Part shown: positions 10,052 through 18,452 of the stretch, one piece after another | Position numbering within the stretch: position 1 is the first letter of the stretch | How the letters are laid out: each line of letters starts with the position of its first letter | Assembly: GCF_007747795.1 (NCBI RefSeq) | Contig: NZ_CP036275.1 | Span: 3,774,001-3,838,000 of the forward strand | Direction of reading: 5' to 3' | DNA length: 64,000 nucleotides | Origin: Maioricimonas rarisocia | GTDB lineage: Bacteria > Planctomycetota > Planctomycetia > Planctomycetales > Planctomycetaceae | Notes under the pieces: model-generated | What the model saw: the letters and a program-made list of their open reading frames with translations, nothing else | Told to the model about the DNA's origin: nothing | Database searches by the model: none | Program-made: the position numbers and the translations under genes

Positions 10052-10489
10052 ATGCGCGCCTCTCTCCTGTGTTGCCTGACCGTTCTGCCGCTTACGGTCC
10101 TGCTGGTTGGCTGTACCGGCAGCGGAATCGCGACGGGTGATATGTCCGGCACGGTGACTTTCAACGGGGAGCCGGTTCCTTACGGAACGATCGAGTTCCA
10201 TCCGGCGTCAGAATCAGAGAACCCTGGCCCGACCGTTTCGACAGAGATCCACAACGGCACGTTCGACACGGCCGAGTCCGGTACGGCCGTCGTGCGCGGG
10301 CCACTCGAGATTCGCATTACCGCGTATCCATCCGAACCGGCAGACCTCGAAGATGAAACGGCCGAGGCCGAGGTCGTCGAGCCATACTTCGTCGGCTACA
10401 CGGTCGAGATGGATTACACTGCCGAACCTGTGGAAATCGCCGTTCCGGAAGACGCGGAAGGCTTTGACATTTACGCCAGGAATGACTGA
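10052..10489 (+). CDS. Small lipoprotein, same type as the one at 7958
   Basis: The start at 10052 (MRASLLCCL) follows a GAGGA site. The signal peptide ends in LLVGC, a clean lipobox (Cys about residue 21). The mature domain begins 'MSGTVTFNGEPVPYGTIEFHPA', the same beta-sandwich signature seen in the lipoprotein at 7958-8458, then 'GPLEIRITAYP'. The acidic C-terminus has no further motif. The protein is 145 residues long. It precedes a large exported protein on the same strand by 39 bases, so the two may be co-transcribed. Function unknown. Confidence 0.85.
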   Translation: MRASLLCCLTVLPLTVLLVGCTGSGIATGDMSGTVTFNGEPVPYGTIEFHPASESENPGPTVSTEIHNGTFDTAESGTAVVRGPLEIRITAYPSEPADLEDETAEAEVVEPYFVGYTVEMDYTAEPVEIAVPEDAEGFDIYARND

Positions 10490-10528
10490 ACGGCGCAGTG
10501 GCCGGTACCGGTCGCTGCCGCACGACAG

Positions 10529-13081
10529 ATGAGGGGCTGGATCAGGATGCGACACTGGAAAACTCGTGCGGCCTGCATCATCGCGATCGCGTCGCTGCAC
10601 GTCGCGCTAAATGTGGCCATCGCTGAAGAGACCACCGCCGGTGGGACAGCACTCGTCCCGCCCGGCGAACGCCACAGCGACCATCACCTCGAGCAGATCG
10701 CTTCCGGCGACGGCGCTCGCTCATTCAGCGGAATCTATCCGCATCTGGCCAGTTTCAACCGGCAGGGGGAATGCGGGACCGGTGCGGTGGTCCCCTGGGC
10801 GGACAGACTGTGGTGGATCACGTATGCGCCCCACAAGCCGCGTGGGTCTGACGATCAGCTCTACGCGGCCAGTCCCGAACTCGATCTCTTCACGTGGACC
10901 GGTAGCGTCGGTGGGACCCCGGCCAACCGGATGATCCATCGCGAGTCGCAGCAGCTGCTGATCGGTCCCTATGTCATCGACCGACAGGGGAAGATCCGTG
11001 TCATTCCTCCCGATGTGATGCCGGGACGGCTGACCGGCAATGCCCGCCATCTGTTCGCACCGGCCGACAAAGTCTACTACGCGACGATGGAGGAAGGCTT
11101 CTACGAGGTCGACGTTCGCTCACTGGAAGTGACCGAACTGTTTCCTGATTCCAACGGTCGTGGTGGCCTGGCGGGCAAGCTGCTGCCCGGATACCACGGC
11201 AAGGGGCTCTACTCGGGCCAGGGTCGCCTGGTCTACGCGAACAACGGCGAAGTCGGTCGAGCCGCTCAGACGCGGCCCGATATCGATTCCGGTGCGCTTG
11301 CGGAATGGGACGGCGAAGGGGACTGGCGGGTCGTTCTTCGAAATCAGTTCACCGAGGTTACCGGCCCGGGCGGGCTGTACGGCAACGACGATCCGGAGAA
11401 GGATCCGATCTGGAGTATCGGCTGGGACCATCGCTCGCTCATTCTGATGCTGCGTGACGGCGGCGAATGGCACCGGTTCCGGCTCCCCAAGGCGAGTCAC
11501 TGCTATGATGGTGCCCACGGCTGGAATACCGAATGGCCCCGCATTCGTGACATCGGCGAAGACGATCTGCTGATGACGATGCACGGCACGTTCTGGCGCT
11601 TTCCGCGGACGTTTCGTTCCGGCCAGACCGCCGGCATCCGTCCCCGCTCGACCTACCTGAAGGTCATTGGTGACTTCTGCCGCTGGGAAGAGCGGGTCGT
11701 CTTCGGATGCGACGACTCGGCACAGAAGGAGTTTCTCAATACCCGCAAGAGCAAGGGGGAACTGGCCGGGCCGGCCCAGTCGCAATCCAACCTGTGGTTT
11801 GTCGAGCCGGACCAGATCGACCGGCTGGGACCGGCGATCGGCCGCGGCGCCGTCTGGCTCGATGACGACGTGACAGCGGGAACGCCCTCTGATCCGTTCC
11901 TCTTCGACGGCTACGACCATCGCTCGCTGATGCTCGCTCACGACGGCTCGGAACCGGTTTCGTTCCGGCTCGAAGTCGATCGGACGGGTAACGGCACATG
12001 GACGGAACTGACATCGCTCACCGTTCCGCCTGGTGAAGCGCGGTGGCACTTTTTTGTCGACGACGACGAAGGCGCCTGGATCCGCGTCGTTCCCGAAACA
12101 GACTGCAATGCGACGGCCTGTTTTGAACTCCGGGACCGGGATGAGCGGGACTGGACTCCGGATCGGCGATTCGCGGGCCTGGCCCGGCCTGGTGGCGGCG
12201 AATCCAGGACCGGACTGCTGCGGGCCGGTGACCGTGATACCGGCCTGCAGGTGCTCGCATCGACGTTCGACGGTGCACAGCATAGGCCGACCGGCTACTA
12301 CGAACTGAAGCCGGATCTCCGCCTCGTCCGTGTCGACTCGGAGGAAGAGCAGGACTGGATGGCGAAGCACGTCGCGATTCCCACGGGCGTGCTGACGCTG
12401 GACGGCTACTCAATCCTCTATGTCGACGATGACGGAAACCGCTTCCGGCTGCCGCTCGGCAACCCGGACTGGCTCGAGCGTTCGGAGCTGCTGGACCAGT
12501 TGAGGGCGGCCCGCGAAGTCTGCACCGAGCGGGACCTGTTCCATTGTGCCGGCACGTTTTACGAGCTCCCGGCCCGCAATGCCGGCGGGTTCGCCAAGCT
12601 GCGTCCCGTGTCGACTCATCCATACCTCATCCACGACTACTGTTCGTGGCGGGGGCTGATGGTTCTCAGCGGCATCGATGCCTCGGTCAGCAATGACAAT
12701 CCCCACATCGTGCGTTCGTCTGACGGGAATTGTGCGGTCTGGCTGGGAACCGTCGACGACCTCTGGTCCCTCGGGAAGCCGGTCGGCATCGGCGGACCGT
12801 GGTCTGCCTCGAAGGTCGAGTCGGGCGTGCCTTCCGATCCGTTCCTGATGGCCGGGTTCGACCGCAAATCGCTGATGCTGGTCCACGATTCGGACACGAC
12901 CGTGACGTTCGATGTCGAAGTCGATGTGACTGGAACCGGTAAGTGGCACCGCTTCACGCAGATCGATGTTCCCGCCGGCGAACTGGCGACGTATCGATTC
13001 CCCGCGGACTTCAACGCCTACTGGGTGCGGCTGATTTCCTCCCGGGATGTCTCCGCAACCGCCCGTTTCGAGTACCACTGA
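10529..13081 (+). CDS. Large exported protein with internal duplication
   Basis: The protein is 850 residues long from the first ATG; a second ATG at 10547 gives a more compact signal peptide (MRHWKTRAACIIAIASL). The first 300 residues contain short WITYAP-, YVIDRQGKIR- and YYATMEEGFYEVD-type strands, suggesting a beta-propeller. Two homologous halves follow: about residues 376-537 and about 699-850. Each contains 'PSDPFL..G[YF]D[HR][KR]SLML.HD', then '[RD]TG.G.W' and a closing 'A.[AF]..E' strand. The middle sections (YELP/WRFP segments) also match. I do not recognise the family. It is probably secreted to the periplasm and sits in front of a sulfatase gene, so a role in polysaccharide use is possible but unproven. 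Confidence 0.8.
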   Translation: MRGWIRMRHWKTRAACIIAIASLHVALNVAIAEETTAGGTALVPPGERHSDHHLEQIASGDGARSFSGIYPHLASFNRQGECGTGAVVPWADRLWWITYAPHKPRGSDDQLYAASPELDLFTWTGSVGGTPANRMIHRESQQLLIGPYVIDRQGKIRVIPPDVMPGRLTGNARHLFAPADKVYYATMEEGFYEVDVRSLEVTELFPDSNGRGGLAGKLLPGYHGKGLYSGQGRLVYANNGEVGRAAQTRPDIDSGALAEWDGEGDWRVVLRNQFTEVTGPGGLYGNDDPEKDPIWSIGWDHRSLILMLRDGGEWHRFRLPKASHCYDGAHGWNTEWPRIRDIGEDDLLMTMHGTFWRFPRTFRSGQTAGIRPRSTYLKVIGDFCRWEERVVFGCDDSAQKEFLNTRKSKGELAGPAQSQSNLWFVEPDQIDRLGPAIGRGAVWLDDDVTAGTPSDPFLFDGYDHRSLMLAHDGSEPVSFRLEVDRTGNGTWTELTSLTVPPGEARWHFFVDDDEGAWIRVVPETDCNATACFELRDRDERDWTPDRRFAGLARPGGGESRTGLLRAGDRDTGLQVLASTFDGAQHRPTGYYELKPDLRLVRVDSEEEQDWMAKHVAIPTGVLTLDGYSILYVDDDGNRFRLPLGNPDWLERSELLDQLRAAREVCTERDLFHCAGTFYELPARNAGGFAKLRPVSTHPYLIHDYCSWRGLMVLSGIDASVSNDNPHIVRSSDGNCAVWLGTVDDLWSLGKPVGIGGPWSASKVESGVPSDPFLMAGFDRKSLMLVHDSDTTVTFDVEVDVTGTGKWHRFTQIDVPAGELATYRFPADFNAYWVRLISSRDVSATARFEYH

Positions 13082-13148
13082 TGCGGTCGACCGACGAAGC
13101 GGTTGGCCGTCCCCGTTCTGAGCAAATACTGCACCTGAGCCTCTCCCG

Positions 13149-14627
13149 ATGAAGATGTCTATCATCCGCGCTTTCCTGGCCGCTGCGGCACTCATCGGTG
13201 TCATCACACCGGCGGACGCGGCCGACGACCAGCGGCCCAACGTCCTGTGGATCATTGCAGATGATCTCGGCATCGAACTGGGCTGCTACGGTCAGGAGCA
13301 CGTTGCCACGCCGCACCTCGACCGACTCGCCCGCGAAGGAGTTCGCTTCACCCGGGCATTCGCCACGTCACCGGTCTGTTCGTCGTCGCGAACGGCATTC
13401 ATTACCGGGATGTATCAGACCACGATCGGCGGCCATCCTCATCGGACCCGCAAGCTGCCGGAGCTCCCCGATGCCATACGCCCCGCCACCACGATTTTCC
13501 GCGATGCCGGGTACTACGTCTGCAATATGAACCGCCCGACCGGCACCCGGGGAAAAGCAAAGATTGACTACAACTTCCAGCACGAAAACCTGTTCGACGG
13601 CAATGACTGGAGAGGGCGCGCCGAGGGGCAGCCATTCTTTGCGCAGCTGCAGATCAAGGAGCCGCATCGACCGTTTGTGAGCGACACATCGCCGGATCGC
13701 TGGAAGCAGATCGAACTGCCGCCGCAGTATCCGGATCATCCCATCACCCGCCGGGACTGGGCCAACTACCTGGCGTCGATCGAAGTGATGGATGCGAAAG
13801 TCGGCGAGGTCCTCGACCGTCTCGACGCCGAGGGAATTGCCGACAACACGCTGGTCGTGTTCTTCGGCGACCATGGTCGTCCGCACGTGTGGGGCAAGCA
13901 GTGGCTGTACGAGGGAGGAATTCACGTACCGCTCATCGTCCGCTGGCCCGGCAGGCTCCAGCCCGGAACCGTCGACGAACGGATGGTGAGCCTGATTGAT
14001 CTGGCGCCCACGTCGCTGGCAGCCGCCGGCATCGAGCCTCCCGAAGTCATGCAGGGCGTCGATTTCCTGGCAGAGGGTTTCCACGGCCGCGCTGCCGTAT
14101 TCGCAGCCCGTGACCGCTGTGGCGACGCGATTGACCGCATTCGCTGTGTTCGAACCGACCGGTTCAAGTACATCCGGAACTTCGAGCCACAGCGTCCGTA
14201 TACGCAGCGGAGCGGCTACAAGACGCTGCAGTATCCGGTCATCACGTTGCTCGAAGTTCTGCACGAGCGGGGTGCGCTCACGCCGGTTCAGGCCCGTTTC
14301 ATGGCTGCGGAGAAACCGGTGGAGGAACTGTACGATCTCGTTGCCGATCCACACGAGACGAAGAATCTGGCGGACGATCCGCAGTATGCAGGAACGCTTC
14401 GCGAACTCCGCACGCAGCTGCGCGACTGGATCGAAGAGACCGACGATCGAGGGACCGTTCCCGAAGGAGACGCGGCATACTTCGAGGATCTGATGGCCGA
14501 GAAGCAGGCGTACTTCGAGAGGGCCATGCGACGCCGCGGGCTCGATCCGGAGTTGTCGCCTCAGGACTATCTTCAGTGGTGGGAAGATCAGCTCGGCATC
14601 ACGGGTGACCCGGCACCGCAGAACTGA
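13149..14627 (+). CDS. Family S1 sulfatase
   Basis: A 24-residue signal peptide is followed by the metal-binding start 'PNVLWIIADDLGIELGCYG'. The active-site motif C77-S-S-S-R81 fits C-x-[PAST]-S-R, so Cys77 should be converted to formylglycine by a generating enzyme that is not encoded in this window. The conserved 'FFGDHGRPH' and 'WLYEGGIHVPLIVRWPG' segments supply further metal and sulfate contacts. The protein is 492 residues, normal for the family, and acts in the periplasm or outside, removing sulfate from a polysaccharide or glycoconjugate. The upstream neighbour on the same strand ends 67 bases away. Confidence 0.93.
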   Translation: MKMSIIRAFLAAAALIGVITPADAADDQRPNVLWIIADDLGIELGCYGQEHVATPHLDRLAREGVRFTRAFATSPVCSSSRTAFITGMYQTTIGGHPHRTRKLPELPDAIRPATTIFRDAGYYVCNMNRPTGTRGKAKIDYNFQHENLFDGNDWRGRAEGQPFFAQLQIKEPHRPFVSDTSPDRWKQIELPPQYPDHPITRRDWANYLASIEVMDAKVGEVLDRLDAEGIADNTLVVFFGDHGRPHVWGKQWLYEGGIHVPLIVRWPGRLQPGTVDERMVSLIDLAPTSLAAAGIEPPEVMQGVDFLAEGFHGRAAVFAARDRCGDAIDRIRCVRTDRFKYIRNFEPQRPYTQRSGYKTLQYPVITLLEVLHERGALTPVQARFMAAEKPVEELYDLVADPHETKNLADDPQYAGTLRELRTQLRDWIEETDDRGTVPEGDAAYFEDLMAEKQAYFERAMRRRGLDPELSPQDYLQWWEDQLGITGDPAPQN

Positions 14628-15162
14628 CCTGGCCCCCACTCTGGTTTCGCGAACGTACGTCCTGTTCACGTGTCGGCGCCTCCGTGACATCCCGATCGAC
14701 GGTTCAGCGATCGCACCGGTGGCTCATCGGGCACTCGAGTCGTACGGCGCGGTCGACCACGAGGCAGAACTCGTGCTGCCACAGGGAGTTCGCACGCCTC
14801 CGGAATTCTCCTCCCCGATTCGGCACACCGTGTGCGTGGCGGGGTAGTAGCGACTATCCGGCCGGTGGATTCTTCCAGGGGGCCGACAAGCAAGCGGTTC
14901 CCGTGATAGTTCGCCGCACGCACTGCAGCTGTTTCCCTGGGATGAACATCTCGCCGCTCGACTCGACTACGACTTCATCCCCGCCGCACGCACTCTCACG
15001 ACGGTCGGATCCGCATCGGAGGTTGTGCGACCGGTCGGTGTCGGCGAGGCACGTCAGATTGCTGTTCGTGCCGTGCGCAACGCCTGTAAACCGCTGATCT
15101 GAACCACGAACAGGCCGTCGTCCGTGACGGCCGTCATCGCTCCGAGAGAAAGGAACAAGTTG
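14628..15162. other. Intergenic region with a start-less open frame
   Basis: No gene with a standard start is convincing. One plus-strand frame is open from 14851 to a TGA at 15100-15102. Its last 50 codons read like protein (for example 'LDYDFIPAARTLTTVGSA' and 'ARQIAVRAVRNACKPL') but it has no ATG, GTG or TTG at a sensible place. It could be a gene remnant or chance. A 13-base sequence, cgccgcacgcact, occurs twice here (near 14912 and 14985). Confidence 0.3.
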
Positions 15163-15645
15163 ATGCACGACACGCGAATCAGTCTGAATGAAGAGACCCG
15201 CACGAAATCGATGCAGCTTCTCAACGCGCGACTGGCCGACGCCATCGATCTGGCGATGCAGCTGAAGCTGGCCCACTGGAACATCCGCGGTCCCCACTTC
15301 CTGCAACTTCACGAACTGTTCGACAAGATCACGGAATCCGTCCGCGAGCACGTCGACATGATTGCAGAGCGGATCGGTGCTCTCGGCGGAATCGCTCACG
15401 GCTCGCTGCAGTCCGTCGCCAGCAACAGCGGACTCGACAGCTATCCCGAGGACGTGAGCAGCGGGATCGAGCATACCAAGCTGGTCGCTTCGGCTCTGGC
15501 AAAGTTCGGCGGCGCGGTTCGCGAGAATATCGAACAGGCGTCTTCGATCGGCGACGCGGCGACCGAAGACCTGCTGACCGAAATCGTTCGCGATATCGAT
15601 CAGCACATGTGGTTTGTCGAAGCACACCTCCAGGCGGAGTCGTGA
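15163..15645 (+). CDS. dps: Dps family ferritin-like protein
   Basis: The start at 15163 (MHDTRISL) is preceded by AAAGGA; a GTG 13 codons upstream is less likely. The protein has 160 residues. It shows the Dps ferroxidase signature: 'LKLAHWNIRGPHFLQLHELFDK' then 'HVDMIAERIGALGG', with the His, His, Asp and Glu ligands in place. Dps forms a 12-subunit shell that oxidises and stores iron with peroxide and, in many species, binds DNA under starvation or oxidative stress. The N-terminus has few lysines, so DNA binding is uncertain. An intrinsic terminator follows directly, so it is monocistronic. Confidence 0.93.
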   Translation: MHDTRISLNEETRTKSMQLLNARLADAIDLAMQLKLAHWNIRGPHFLQLHELFDKITESVREHVDMIAERIGALGGIAHGSLQSVASNSGLDSYPEDVSSGIEHTKLVASALAKFGGAVRENIEQASSIGDAATEDLLTEIVRDIDQHMWFVEAHLQAES

Positions 15646-15677
15646 TCACAATCCGGCCGAGATGTATAAGGCACTGT

Positions 15678-15718
15678 ACGGCACGCTTCAGGTTTCTGGC
15701 GCGTGCCGTTGTTTGTTT
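15678..15718 (+). terminator. Intrinsic terminator after dps
   Basis: A perfect 9-bp stem, acggcacgc (15678-15686) with gcgtgccgt (15701-15709), encloses a 14-base loop and is followed by the T-rich tail tgtttgttt. It lies 32 bases after the dps stop. Confidence 0.75.
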
Positions 15719-15911
15719 ACGGCATCCATTCGTGTTCGTGTGACTTGCCCGGGAGCCTCAGATGGTGGTTGCCCGCGGACTTCAGCAACCGTTACTCTTG
15801 TTGGCACGTTCGGGGGGATCCGCCTTCCGGTTCCATTCGACTGCGAGGACCACAGATCCGCTGGGCGACGTGCCGACAGCACACCTTCCAGAACACAGGC
15901 TGTAGACGTTG

Positions 15912-16703
15912 GTGACGCAGAGACGCCCGGAATTCATGGTCGCGCTCGGACTGCTGCCGCCGTACAGCGAGTCCGACGTCAAGAAAGCGTACCGCGAAAA
16001 GGCACGACGCCTTCATCCCGATGCGGGCGGCGATGCCGAAGCGTTCAAGGCACTGCGGGCTGCGTACGAACGGGCGCTGGACCACCTCGTGTTCCACCAG
16101 TCCCGGCGGACATGGCTGGGAAACCGGGTCGAACGCTACTGCCAGCGACAGACGTTGATGGCGTTTGTCGAGAGCTACGGCGGCGAATGCGAATTGCATC
16201 GGCCAAGCTCATATCACGTGGTCGAGTACGGCCTCGATTTCGCCGACATGATGCGGGAGATCGTCTTCGTCCGGCTGACCGGCCCCGAAGTGACCGATCA
16301 GACCCTCGCTCTGCTCCAGGAACAGGGAAGCATCACCGAAGAGATCCAGTCGCTCGACCTGAGTGACTCGGAGGTGACCGACGGAGGGATGCGACATCTT
16401 GCGCAGCTGGATCGGCTCCGGTTTGTCGACCTGCGCGGAACAGTACTGACCCGCGAGGGCCTCTGGTTTCTCAGTCAGATGCGACAGATCGAGTGGCTGC
16501 ACCTGCAGGGGACACGGGTGAGCTTCTGGGACCGATGGAAGCTGCGTCGCTCGGCACCCCATCTACGGATCGCGACTCGCGAAACAGATACCGCCCCCTC
16601 TCCCGACTGGAGCTCCGACGAGCAGATCTTCCGCGGACTGGAGAATATGTGGCGCGGCAGCTCCCCTCGCAAACGGTCCGGTTGGCTGCAGCCGCTCTTC
16701 TGA
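15912..16703 (+). CDS. J-domain protein fused to leucine-rich-repeat-like region
   Basis: The start is uncertain: TTG at 15909, GTG at 15912 or ATG at 15936. The N-terminal 60 residues form a J-domain: 'SESDVKKAYREKARRLHPDAGG' contains the essential HPD tripeptide (about residues 35-37), which stimulates Hsp70 ATPase activity. There is no zinc-finger or DnaJ C-terminal domain. A linker of about 60 residues follows, then LRR-like repeats (about 125-200): 'IQSLDLSDSEVTDGGMRHLAQL', 'LRFVDLRGTVLTREGLWFLSQM' and 'IEWLHLQGTRVS'. The C-terminus is basic. Such a fusion suggests an adaptor that delivers specific partners to DnaK. It converges on the next sulfatase gene with an 18-base gap. Confidence 0.82.
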   Translation: MTQRRPEFMVALGLLPPYSESDVKKAYREKARRLHPDAGGDAEAFKALRAAYERALDHLVFHQSRRTWLGNRVERYCQRQTLMAFVESYGGECELHRPSSYHVVEYGLDFADMMREIVFVRLTGPEVTDQTLALLQEQGSITEEIQSLDLSDSEVTDGGMRHLAQLDRLRFVDLRGTVLTREGLWFLSQMRQIEWLHLQGTRVSFWDRWKLRRSAPHLRIATRETDTAPSPDWSSDEQIFRGLENMWRGSSPRKRSGWLQPLF

Positions 16704-16721
16704 GTCGACCCGGGACCCTCG

Positions 16722-18212
16722 TCACTTCCCTTCCGCGGCCCACTGCCGCATCAGCTCGATGTTGTTTTCAACCCTGCGAATGTGCTCGGGGTCGGCCTTG
16801 CGGCGTCGAAGCGTGCCGACGTACAGCGCCATATCGCTCTCGAACATGGCCTTCGGCTCGGAGCTGCGTCCCTGATCGCCTGTCTCCTCCATCCATCGGT
16901 CGAGTCGACCACGCATCTCACGCAGTGTCCCGGCATGGTCGGGATCCTGTGCCAGATTGTGAATCTCGTGAGGATCATTTTCGAGGTCGTACAGCTCTTG
17001 CGGCGGCCGTGTCGAGGCGAACAGCTGTCCCTGGACGTCGTCGAGTCGCCCTGCCTCATGGGCGTCGCGGAGGGCGATCAGAATCGACTTCTTGTCCTTG
17101 TAGGCGTTCGGCTGAAGGTGAGGCCGCAGCGGCAGAAAGTTGCGAATGTACTTGAATCGCTTCGTCCGGACGGAGCGAAGGTGGTCGACTGTCTCATCGC
17201 AGCGGTCCCGGGCGGCATACACCGCATCGCGGGGTTCGTAGCTTCCGGCCAGGATATCTCGGGCCTGCATCCACTCAGGAATCTCGATGCCTGCAAGCCC
17301 CAGCGACGTCGCGGCAATGTCGATGTGCTCGACCAGGTCGTCCCGAACGAACCCGATTCCCACACCCTGGCCGGCGATGACGAGCGGCACATGCAGCCCC
17401 TCGTCGTACAGAAACTGCTTGCCGCGAGCATGGCTGATACCGTGGTCGGTCATGAAAAACACGACCGTCTCCTCCAGTACGCCCTCGTTCTCGAGCCGGT
17501 CCAGGATCTGCCCTACCACCATGTCGGTGTACCGGACGGAATCGAGATAGGCGGCCCAGTCTTCGACGAGAACCGGTTCGTCCGGGTAGTACGGGGGCAG
17601 TTCGACAGCATCGAGTGGGGTGACGGAACCGAGATCACGCCGGGCTCGTTCGCGAAACTTCCTCGCTGACTCGAGCGTGCCCCCCCGCAGCTTCCCTCCC
17701 GGAAGCTGGATCTGTGCGAAGAAAGGCTGTCCCTGCTCGCGGCCTGACCAGTCGGCCCCGTCGTACATCGACTGGTCCCATTCGAAGTTGTAGTCCGTTT
17801 TCCCCAGTCGCCCTTTCCGGATCGGCCAGCTCCCCACGGAGGTGTAGTACCCGGCCTGCTGAAACAGCTTCGGGACAGGTACGATCTTCTTCGGCAGATG
17901 GATCTTCTCTTCGCCCCGGCCGCTGCGGTGATGATGCGCACCAATACTCGTCTGGTACATCCCGGTGATGAAGGCCGACCGGCAGGTCGAACAGACCGGG
18001 GCAGTCACGAAGGCACGCGAGAACCTTGTACCTCGTGCGGCCAGGCGATCGACGTTCGGCGTTTCGATCGCGGTCTCGCCGTAGCACGAGAAGTTGGCCG
18101 ACATGTCGTCGACGATGATCCACAGGATGTTCGGCTGCTCCTCAGCGGCTTCAGCAGAGCGGACCAGTCCGAGCAGGAGCAGTGCCAGCAGCAGAGATTT
18201 CAGAGCGCGCAT
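16722..18212 (-). CDS. Family S1 sulfatase with C-S-T-C-R motif
   Basis: The 496-residue protein starts with a signal peptide ending near SAEA. It has the metal-binding 'PNILWIIVDDMSANFSCYG' segment and 'DHGISHARGKQFLYDEGLHVPLV'. The formylglycine motif reads A-P-V-C74-S-T-C77-R78, so the Ser usually found three places after the modified Cys is replaced by Cys. The DNA is unambiguous there (tgt tcg acc tgc cgg). The rest of the active site is intact, so the enzyme is probably functional. A second sulfatase gene lies 2 kb away in the other orientation; the two share layout but differ considerably in sequence. Periplasmic or secreted; the natural substrate is unknown. Confidence 0.92.
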   Translation of the reverse strand: MRALKSLLLALLLLGLVRSAEAAEEQPNILWIIVDDMSANFSCYGETAIETPNVDRLAARGTRFSRAFVTAPVCSTCRSAFITGMYQTSIGAHHHRSGRGEEKIHLPKKIVPVPKLFQQAGYYTSVGSWPIRKGRLGKTDYNFEWDQSMYDGADWSGREQGQPFFAQIQLPGGKLRGGTLESARKFRERARRDLGSVTPLDAVELPPYYPDEPVLVEDWAAYLDSVRYTDMVVGQILDRLENEGVLEETVVFFMTDHGISHARGKQFLYDEGLHVPLVIAGQGVGIGFVRDDLVEHIDIAATSLGLAGIEIPEWMQARDILAGSYEPRDAVYAARDRCDETVDHLRSVRTKRFKYIRNFLPLRPHLQPNAYKDKKSILIALRDAHEAGRLDDVQGQLFASTRPPQELYDLENDPHEIHNLAQDPDHAGTLREMRGRLDRWMEETGDQGRSSEPKAMFESDMALYVGTLRRRKADPEHIRRVENNIELMRQWAAEGK

Positions 18213-18452
18213 GGGGAGAAGGTCCGTTCGGGCCAGATCGAGCGGGCGGAGAAGGATGGCTCGCGGAGGATCGTTCCGCGAACGTTGAATCAGTCATTCT
18301 GCCTCCAGCGAGGTCGGTCGTCAAACCGCTGAAGCGGTGTCGCCACTTCGACCGCAGAGCGCAGACAGCTTGATCGTCGCGGTGGTATCGTAGTCTGTTA
18401 CGTCCAACTGCTGAATTGTGACCAGTCACACCCGGTTGCCGGATTCACCTCG

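Noticed and set aside
14912-14997. Repeated 13-mer cgccgcacgcact as a CRISPR or direct-repeat element
   Set aside because: Only two copies, no regular spacing and no third unit. Chance is likely in GC-rich sequence.
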